Origin: UBA7702 sp040776805
Lineage (GTDB): Bacteria; Bacillota; Dehalobacteriia; UBA7702
Direction: 5' to 3'
NCBI GenBank assembly: GCA_040776805.1
Contig: JAXGZS010000008.1
Location: 1-64,000, forward strand
DNA length: 64,000 bases
Shown: piece by piece, positions 58,542 to 64,000 of the stretch
Numbering within the stretch: position 1 is the first letter of the stretch
How the letters are laid out: each line of letters starts with the position of its first letter
Made by a program: the position numbers and the translations under genes
The notes under the pieces: model-generated
What the model was told of the DNA's origin: nothing
The model's database searches: none
The model's input: the letters and a program-made list of their open reading frames with translations, nothing else

Positions 58542-59603
58542 ATGAAGACGAGAAAAAAGACAAGGCAGATTAAAATCGGTGATGTCTCCATCGGCGGCAA
58601 TGCTCCCATTGTCATCCAGAGTATGAACAATACGAAGACCGCCGACGTAACAGCAACCCTCAGCCAGTTAAGGGCTTTGAAAACCGCCGGTTGCCAAGTG
58701 GGACGCCTTGCCGTCCCCGACAGCGAAGCCGCTGCGGCGCTGAAAAAGATCATACCGGAAAGCCCCCTGCCTCTGGTGGCGGATATTCACTTTGACTATC
58801 GTCTGGCGCTGACGAGCATCGAAAACGGCATCCAGGCTTTGCGGATCAATCCCGGCAATATCGGCAGCGAGGAAAAGGTCAAAGCCGTGATCGACGCGGC
58901 AAAGGAGAAAAACATTCCCCTCCGCATCGGCATCAACGGCGGCTCTTTGGAAAAGGACTTGCTGCAAAAATACGGCAATACTGCCGAGGCCATCGTGGAG
59001 AGCGCTTTAAGGGAAGTAGCTGTTTTTGAAAAATACCACTTTGAAGCTGTGAAGATCTCCGTAAAATCCTCCTCGGTGCCGAAAACCGTGGCCGCTTACG
59101 AGCTGTTGTCCGCGAAGGTGGACTATCCCCTCCACATTGGCGTGACCGAAGCGGGTACGCTGTTAAAGGGCAGCATCAAATCGGCTCTGGGCATCGGTAT
59201 CCTGCTGCATGAGGGCATCGGCGATACGATACGGGTATCCCTTACCGGCGACCCGGTGCGAGAAGTCACCGTCGCCAAGGAGATTTTAAAGGGTTTGGGC
59301 CTCAGGGAAGAGGGGATTGAATTTATTTCTTGCCCTACCTGCGGTCGTACCAAAGTCGATCTGGAAGCCATGGTGACCGCCGTGGAAGACGAGTTAAAGG
59401 ACTTTACGCCGCGGCGGCCCCTGACCGTGGCGGTGATGGGCTGTGAGGTCAACGGCCCCGGCGAGGCCAAAGAAGCCGACTACGGCATCGCCTGCGGCAG
59501 AGGACAGGGCCTTCTCTTCAAAGAAGGCGAGATTATCGGTAAATACCGGGAAGAAACCATTGTTGACATATTAGTGCGTGAAATCAGGAGGAATGAACAA
59601 TGA
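58542..59603 (+). CDS. ispG: 4-hydroxy-3-methylbut-2-en-1-yl diphosphate synthase
   Basis: A 353-residue [4Fe-4S] enzyme of the MEP pathway. It shows IVIQSMNNTKTADV, LVADIHFDYRLAL, IRINPGN-like ALRINPGNIG, and the cluster ligands in SCPTCGRTKVDL and VMGCEVNGPGEA. The ribosome-binding site (AAAAGG) is very close to the ATG at 58542, so the start is slightly uncertain. It overlaps proS by four bases. Confidence 0.96.
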   Translation: MKTRKKTRQIKIGDVSIGGNAPIVIQSMNNTKTADVTATLSQLRALKTAGCQVGRLAVPDSEAAAALKKIIPESPLPLVADIHFDYRLALTSIENGIQALRINPGNIGSEEKVKAVIDAAKEKNIPLRIGINGGSLEKDLLQKYGNTAEAIVESALREVAVFEKYHFEAVKISVKSSSVPKTVAAYELLSAKVDYPLHIGVTEAGTLLKGSIKSALGIGILLHEGIGDTIRVSLTGDPVREVTVAKEILKGLGLREEGIEFISCPTCGRTKVDLEAMVTAVEDELKDFTPRRPLTVAVMGCEVNGPGEAKEADYGIACGRGQGLLFKEGEIIGKYREETIVDILVREIRRNEQ

Positions 59604-61297
59604 GATACAGTAAGCTCTTTGCCCCGACTTTGAGAGAGGTTCCCGCGGAAGCGGAGATTGCCAGCCATCAGCTGATGCTGCGGGCGGGGATGATGCGGAA
59701 AGTAGCTTCCGGCGTCTATACTTACTTGCCTTTGGGCTGGCGGACCATTGAGAAAATCAGCGATATCATCCGAGAAGAGATGGACAGCGCCGGCGGTCAG
59801 GAACTGATGTTTCCCATTGTCCAGCCGGCGGAGCTCTGGCAGAAGAGCGGCCGCTGGGAGGTGTACGGCGGCGAACTGTGGCGGCTCAAAGACCGCCACG
59901 GCAGAGATTTCTGCCTTGGCCCCACCCATGAGGAAATCGTTACCAGCCTCGTTTTAAACGACGTCAATTCCTATAAGCAGCTGCCTTTGATAATCTATCA
60001 GATTCAGAATAAATACCGGGACGAACGCCGCCCCCGTTTCGGCCTGATGCGGAGCAGGGAATTCATTATGAAGGACTGCTACAGTTTTGACCGGGACGAG
60101 GCCGCCCTTGATGTTTCCTATCATCTGATGTACGACGCTTATGTCAATATCTTCAACCGCTGTGGATTGGATTTTCGCCCCGTCAAGGCGGATAACGGCG
60201 CCATCGGCGGCAGTTCTTCCCATGAATTCATGGTCTTGGCCGAAAGCGGTGAAGCGGAAATTCTCTATTGCGATGCCTGCACTTACGCCGCCAATGTGGA
60301 AATTGCCGACTGCGCCCAAGAGGAAATCATAAAAGAAGCGCAGCTACCTTTGGAAAAAGTGCTGACGCCGGAATGCCGCACCATTTTGGATGTGGCGGAT
60401 TTCCTTCATATGGATACGGTGAAGACCATGAAGGCACTCTTTTACATGGCGGATGAAAAACCGGTGCTGATTTTTGTGCGGGGCGACCGCCTGATGAATG
60501 AGGTTAAAGTGCAAAATTACCTTGGCGTGACCCTTTTCTATATGGGTACGGAGGAAGACCTCAAAAACGCTGGTCTGACCCAGGGCTTTATCGGCCCCTG
60601 CGGTCAAAAAGTCCGGGTCTTGCTTGACCGGGAGGTGGCGGAAAGCGCCAATCTCTGCTGCGGCGCCAATGAAGAGGGCTACCATCTAAAAAACGCCAAT
60701 TTCGGCCGTGATTTCCAGGGGGAAGTCGGTGATTTCCGTCTGGTGGAAGCAGGGGAACGCTGCCCTGATTGCGGCGGCCTGCTGCAGAGTGCCCGCGGCA
60801 TCGAAGTGGGACAAGTGTTTAAACTTGGTACCAAGTACAGCCTTTCCATGGAAGCTTCCTATCTTGATGAGAACGGCAAGGCCAATCCCTTTGTGATGGG
60901 CTGCTACGGAATTGGCGTAGGCCGTACTATGGCGGCGGCCATCGAACAGAATCACGATGAAAACGGCATCGTCTGGCCGAAAGCCATCGCGCCTTTTCAG
61001 GTCATCCTCGTTCCCGTCAGCGAAAAGAGCACGCGACAAATGCAAGCGGCCAACGATCTATACGCGGCCTTGCGGGAAAAAGGCGTGGAAGTGCTCCTTG
61101 ACGACAGGGCGGAACGGGCCGGTGTGAAATTCAAAGACGCTGATCTGATCGGCATTCCTTTGCGCATCACCATCGGTGATAAAAGCCTTGATCAGGGTTT
61201 GTTGGAATACAAAGAACGAAAATCGGGAGTCAGCGGCAGTATCGACGCGGCGGCGGCCGTTGGCGAAGTGCTGCGTCTCCTTGAGGGGATTGTATAA
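59600..61297 (+). CDS. proS: Prolyl-tRNA synthetase
   Basis: A 565-residue bacterial-type class II synthetase. Motif 1 lies around MLRAGMMRKVASGVYTYLP, motif 2 around FGLMRSREFIMKDCYSF, and motif 3 in GCYGIGVGRTMAAAIEQ. The YbaK-like editing insertion (about 225-400) is present, so mischarged Ala-tRNA-Pro is hydrolysed in cis. The ATG overlaps the ispG stop. It is the usual end of this operon. Confidence 0.97.
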   Translation: MRYSKLFAPTLREVPAEAEIASHQLMLRAGMMRKVASGVYTYLPLGWRTIEKISDIIREEMDSAGGQELMFPIVQPAELWQKSGRWEVYGGELWRLKDRHGRDFCLGPTHEEIVTSLVLNDVNSYKQLPLIIYQIQNKYRDERRPRFGLMRSREFIMKDCYSFDRDEAALDVSYHLMYDAYVNIFNRCGLDFRPVKADNGAIGGSSSHEFMVLAESGEAEILYCDACTYAANVEIADCAQEEIIKEAQLPLEKVLTPECRTILDVADFLHMDTVKTMKALFYMADEKPVLIFVRGDRLMNEVKVQNYLGVTLFYMGTEEDLKNAGLTQGFIGPCGQKVRVLLDREVAESANLCCGANEEGYHLKNANFGRDFQGEVGDFRLVEAGERCPDCGGLLQSARGIEVGQVFKLGTKYSLSMEASYLDENGKANPFVMGCYGIGVGRTMAAAIEQNHDENGIVWPKAIAPFQVILVPVSEKSTRQMQAANDLYAALREKGVEVLLDDRAERAGVKFKDADLIGIPLRITIGDKSLDQGLLEYKERKSGVSGSIDAAAAVGEVLRLLEGIV

Positions 61298-61309
61298 AGG
61301 AGGCTGCTT

Positions 61310-61981
61310 ATGACCAGAAGAAATTTATCCCTGCTTTTCCTCGGTGCGCTCTTTATTTTTCTTGGCGTCCTTTGGGGCGGCAATTCTTTCGGGATTTGGG
61401 ATGTGGATCTTTTTTTCCGCGGTTGGTGGACGCTGTTTCTGATCATCCCGCCCATTTTCGGCATGATTCAGCACGGCGTCAAGAGTTTTGATCTGGTCGT
61501 CCTCTTCATCGGCCTGGTCTTTCTCTTTTCTTCACAGGGCGTTTTCAGCTGGGGCACGGTGAGCAAACTCTTTTTGCCGGCGCTGTTGATCATCATCGGA
61601 CTTTTGGTGATTTTCAGCATTTTTCGCCGGAAAGCAGTACCCGGCATTGATCGGGAGGCCATGGCCCATCTTTCCGCTGTCTTTTCCGGCGTCAAGCACG
61701 ATTTCATCAACGAAACCTACGCAGGCGGCCGGGTGGAGGCGATTTTCGGCAGCGTTGATCTCGATCTCCGCAACGCCGTCATCGAGGAGGATATCTATAT
61801 GGAGGTAAACGCTGTTTTTGGCGGCGTCAAAATATTCTTTCCTCCCAACGTCAAGGTGATTGCGGATAAAAACGCTGTTTTTGGCGGTGTCAGTGATAAG
61901 ACGGTGACCAACAGCGCCGTGAATACGCCCCAGGTGCATGTGAAGTGCAGCGCTGTTTTCGGCGGCGTGGAGTTATACTGA
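61310..61981 (+). CDS. LiaF-like membrane protein with C-terminal beta-repeat domain
   Basis: A 223-residue protein with four N-terminal hydrophobic segments (about 5-112, LiaF-TM/DUF5668-like) and a C-terminal repeat region in which AVFSGV, AIFGSVDL, AVFGGVKIFFP, AVFGGV and AVFGGVELY recur every 20-25 residues, as in the LiaF/DUF2154 beta-helix. In Bacillus LiaF modulates an envelope-stress two-component system; no such kinase pair is in the window. AAAGGAGG precedes the ATG, 12 bases after proS. The function here is unproven. Confidence 0.82.
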   Translation: MTRRNLSLLFLGALFIFLGVLWGGNSFGIWDVDLFFRGWWTLFLIIPPIFGMIQHGVKSFDLVVLFIGLVFLFSSQGVFSWGTVSKLFLPALLIIIGLLVIFSIFRRKAVPGIDREAMAHLSAVFSGVKHDFINETYAGGRVEAIFGSVDLDLRNAVIEEDIYMEVNAVFGGVKIFFPPNVKVIADKNAVFGGVSDKTVTNSAVNTPQVHVKCSAVFGGVELY

Positions 61982-62061
61982 TTCGACTGGTGCGCGATCA
62001 TAGAAAAGCGCGCTTTTGCGGGCTTTCGGTCTATGTTTGGCATGATTATGAATGGGAATGG

Positions 62062-62088
62062 AAAACGGCGCGTGCGCCGTTTTTCTTT
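62062..62088 (+). terminator. Terminator after the LiaF-like gene
   Basis: AAAACGGCGC (62062-62071) and GCGCCGTTTT (62074-62083) form a GC-rich stem followed by further T residues. It closes the uppS-to-liaF-like transcript. Confidence 0.88.
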
Positions 62089-62117
62089 TTGAATTATTGC
62101 CTGTTTTGGGTTATAAT
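62089..62117 (+). promoter_or_regulatory. Promoter of the copper ATPase gene
   Basis: TTGAAT (62089-62094), 17 bases, perfect TATAAT (62112-62117), 31 bases before the ATG. No obvious CopY or CsoR operator is visible around it. Confidence 0.75.
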
Positions 62118-62148
62118 AAGAATAACATCATGAAAGAGAGGTGAGACC

Positions 62149-64000
62149 ATGAGTAAAAAAGTGACCCTTGAAATCCGCGGCCTGCATTGCGCCGGTTGCG
62201 TCATGAACGCGGAAAAAGTCATTGGCAAATTACCTTACGTTGAAGAAGTGACCGTGAGCCTGACTGCGGAAAAAATCAACGCCACCCTGAAAACAGGCAG
62301 CGCTGAGGAAATTCAGGGCGTGATCACCGCCGTGGAAGGCGCCGGCTTTGACGCTTTCGTCGCCGATGAAGAGCAGCCCGCCGAGGATGACGAAAGTGAC
62401 CTAAGAAGGGAAAAGAAACGTCTTTGCTTCTCCATTGTCTTTGCGGGTCTCGTGCTCTATTTGGCCATGGGGCCCATGATCGGTCTGCCTCTCCCCGCCT
62501 TTTTCGGCGGTCACCACAGTTTTTCTTTGGCCTTGACAGAACTGATCCTCTCTATACCGGTGGTGATCAGCGGTTTCTCCTTTTATCAACGGGGGATTCC
62601 TGCTCTGTTCAAAGGGCATCCCAATATGGACAGTCTCGTGGCGGTGGGTACCGCTTCGGCCTTTATTTATAGCGTTGCCGCCATGATCAATGGTGAATAC
62701 GCGGGGGTTTATTTCGAGTCCGGTTGTACCATCATCGCTCTCGTTTCCGTTGGCCGCTATTTGGAATCCCGGGCCAAACATAAAACCGGCGACAGTATCC
62801 GCCGCCTGATGGATCTTTCACCTCAAACGGCTTTGGTGGAGATCAACGGTGTTGAACAGGAAATACCGGCGTCTCAAATCAAAATCGGCGATATTTTCAG
62901 CGTTCGTCCCGGAGAGCGGATTCCCGCCGACGGCAAAGTGATCTCCGGCGGCAGCGCCGTGGATGAATCGATGCTGACCGGAGAAAGCATTCCCGTCGAT
63001 AAAGAAGTCGGCGACGCTGTTTTCGGCGGCTCCCTCAATAAAAACGGCGCGCTGCGCTGTGAGGCGGTATACGACGGCAAAAATACGGCGCTCTCCAGAA
63101 TTATTTCTCTGGTGGAGGAGGCGAGGGCCTCCAAAGCGCCGATTGCCCGGATCGCCGATCGCGTGGCCGGCGTCTTCGTGCCGGTGATCATCGGTATCGC
63201 GCTGCTTGCCGCGATCCTCTGGCTGCTGGCCGGGGAACCGCTGGCCTTTGTGCTAACGGTATTCATCTCCATTCTCGTGATTTCCTGCCCTTGCGCGCTG
63301 GGACTGGCCACGCCCACGGCGATCTCCGTGGGTACCGGGAAAGGCGCGCAGTACGGCGTGATCTTCAAAAGCGGCGAAGCCTTGGAACTATGCCGTAAAG
63401 TAAAGACAGTGGTTTTTGATAAAACGGGAACGCTGACCAAAGGAACGCCGGTGGTCACGGATATCGTTTCCTTTTCCGACCTCAGCGAGGAAGATCTGTT
63501 GTTTTACGCCGCCTCCGCGGAGCAGGGGACGGAGCATCCCTTGGGGGAAGCCGTATTGCAAGCGGCGACCGAACGCGGTCTGTCCTTGGCGCGGAATGAA
63601 CATTTCGAAACGTTGCCCGGTCATGGTATACGCAGCACGGTCCAGGGCAAAGAGGTCTTTTGTCTCAGCGAAAAGGCGGCCCAAAAGCAGGGTAAAATCG
63701 ATTTAAAATGGCGGGAAACTGTCGTTTCCTTTGGCGCGGAAGGCAAAACTCCGGTGTACGTCCTTTTGGAACAAAAGGTAATCGGCGTCCTCGCCATTGC
63801 CGATACGGTGAAGGATAACGCCGCTTCGGTCATCGCCTCTCTGCAAAAGAAGGGCATTCGCACGGTGATGCTGACCGGCGATAAAAAGGAAACGGCAAAA
63901 GCCATCGGCAAAACCCTCGGTATCGACGATATCATTGCCGAAGTATTGCCCCAGGATAAAGCAGCGCAAATCAAGCGTTTGCGGGAGCACGAAACCGTCG
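62149..64000 (+). CDS. copA: Copper-type P1B ATPase, C-terminus beyond the window
   Basis: The first 617 residues of a heavy-metal-translocating ATPase. An N-terminal HMA domain carries CAGC in RGLHCAGCVMNAEK; membrane segments follow from about residue 95. TGES (actuator), the metal-binding CPCALGLATPTA, the phosphorylated Asp in VFDKTGTLTKG, the EHPLG nucleotide-binding motif and MLTGDKKETAKA are all present. CPC plus HMA CxxC indicates Cu(I) export. The ATG at 62149 follows AGAGGTGAG. The frame is open at the window end, so only the last part is missing. Confidence 0.95.
   Translation, partial: MSKKVTLEIRGLHCAGCVMNAEKVIGKLPYVEEVTVSLTAEKINATLKTGSAEEIQGVITAVEGAGFDAFVADEEQPAEDDESDLRREKKRLCFSIVFAGLVLYLAMGPMIGLPLPAFFGGHHSFSLALTELILSIPVVISGFSFYQRGIPALFKGHPNMDSLVAVGTASAFIYSVAAMINGEYAGVYFESGCTIIALVSVGRYLESRAKHKTGDSIRRLMDLSPQTALVEINGVEQEIPASQIKIGDIFSVRPGERIPADGKVISGGSAVDESMLTGESIPVDKEVGDAVFGGSLNKNGALRCEAVYDGKNTALSRIISLVEEARASKAPIARIADRVAGVFVPVIIGIALLAAILWLLAGEPLAFVLTVFISILVISCPCALGLATPTAISVGTGKGAQYGVIFKSGEALELCRKVKTVVFDKTGTLTKGTPVVTDIVSFSDLSEEDLLFYAASAEQGTEHPLGEAVLQAATERGLSLARNEHFETLPGHGIRSTVQGKEVFCLSEKAAQKQGKIDLKWRETVVSFGAEGKTPVYVLLEQKVIGVLAIADTVKDNAASVIASLQKKGIRTVMLTGDKKETAKAIGKTLGIDDIIAEVLPQDKAAQIKRLREHETV

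Overview
The window reads as chromosomal DNA of a monoderm, clostridial-type member of the Bacillota (mid-range GC by eye). The evidence is: near-consensus sigma-A promoters (TTGACA-17-TATAAT) and strong GGAGG ribosome-binding sites; a classic Gram-positive gene order (ylxM-ffh-rpsP-khpA-rimM-trmD, rplS-rbgA-rnhB-yraN, dprA-topA-trmFO-xerC-hslVU, rpsB-tsf-pyrH-frr-uppS-cdsA-dxr-rseP-ispG-proS); two LTA-synthase-like sulfatases; an SLH-anchored GH25 lysozyme; and a 2[4Fe-4S] ferredoxin that suggests an anaerobe. No LPS or outer-membrane genes are visible. I cannot place it below class.

Layout. From 1 to 19.7 kb almost everything is on the minus strand and partly accessory: an LTA-synthase-like enzyme, a MarR regulator, a GNAT acetyltransferase, a DegV-DegV-HlyIII group, a membrane-bound XRE regulator, and two paralogous zinc-ribbon/membrane/beta-propeller proteins. 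A compact operon follows: proB-proA-nadD-yqeK/rsfS-methyltransferase-second LTA-synthase-like enzyme. An IseA-like lipoprotein closes this half. The only plus-strand features here are a tRNA-Ala(GGC) and an unrecognised cysteine-rich protein at 7586-8350, in a gene-poor island (about 7.1-9.2 kb).

From 19.85 kb to the end every gene is on the plus strand: glnS, an M29-like aminopeptidase and yajQ; the arginine operon argCJBDG; two GH25 lysozymes; the SRP/ribosome maturation operon; rplS to yraN; yifB; an alpha/beta hydrolase, a membrane MurF-like ligase and a D-Ala-D-Ala ligase; dprA-topA-trmFO-xerC-hslVU; the rpsB translation operon; isoprenoid and phospholipid genes; proS; a LiaF-like protein; and a copper-type P-ATPase cut by the window end.

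Points that stand out: (i) YqeK (HD phosphohydrolase) and RsfS (ribosome silencing factor) share one uninterrupted reading frame with an internal Shine-Dalgarno and ATG at the junction; (ii) yifB carries what looks like a compensating +1/-1 frameshift pair across its Walker A motif and has ATC where its start codon should be; (iii) the cysteine-rich protein at 7586 is preceded by a sequence fitting the sigma-K consensus, suggesting a spore-coat-type protein; (iv) the hydrolase/membrane-MurF/Ddl cassette sits between yifB and dprA; (v) several structured leaders and attenuator-like hairpins lie in front of rimM, rpsB, tsf and argC.
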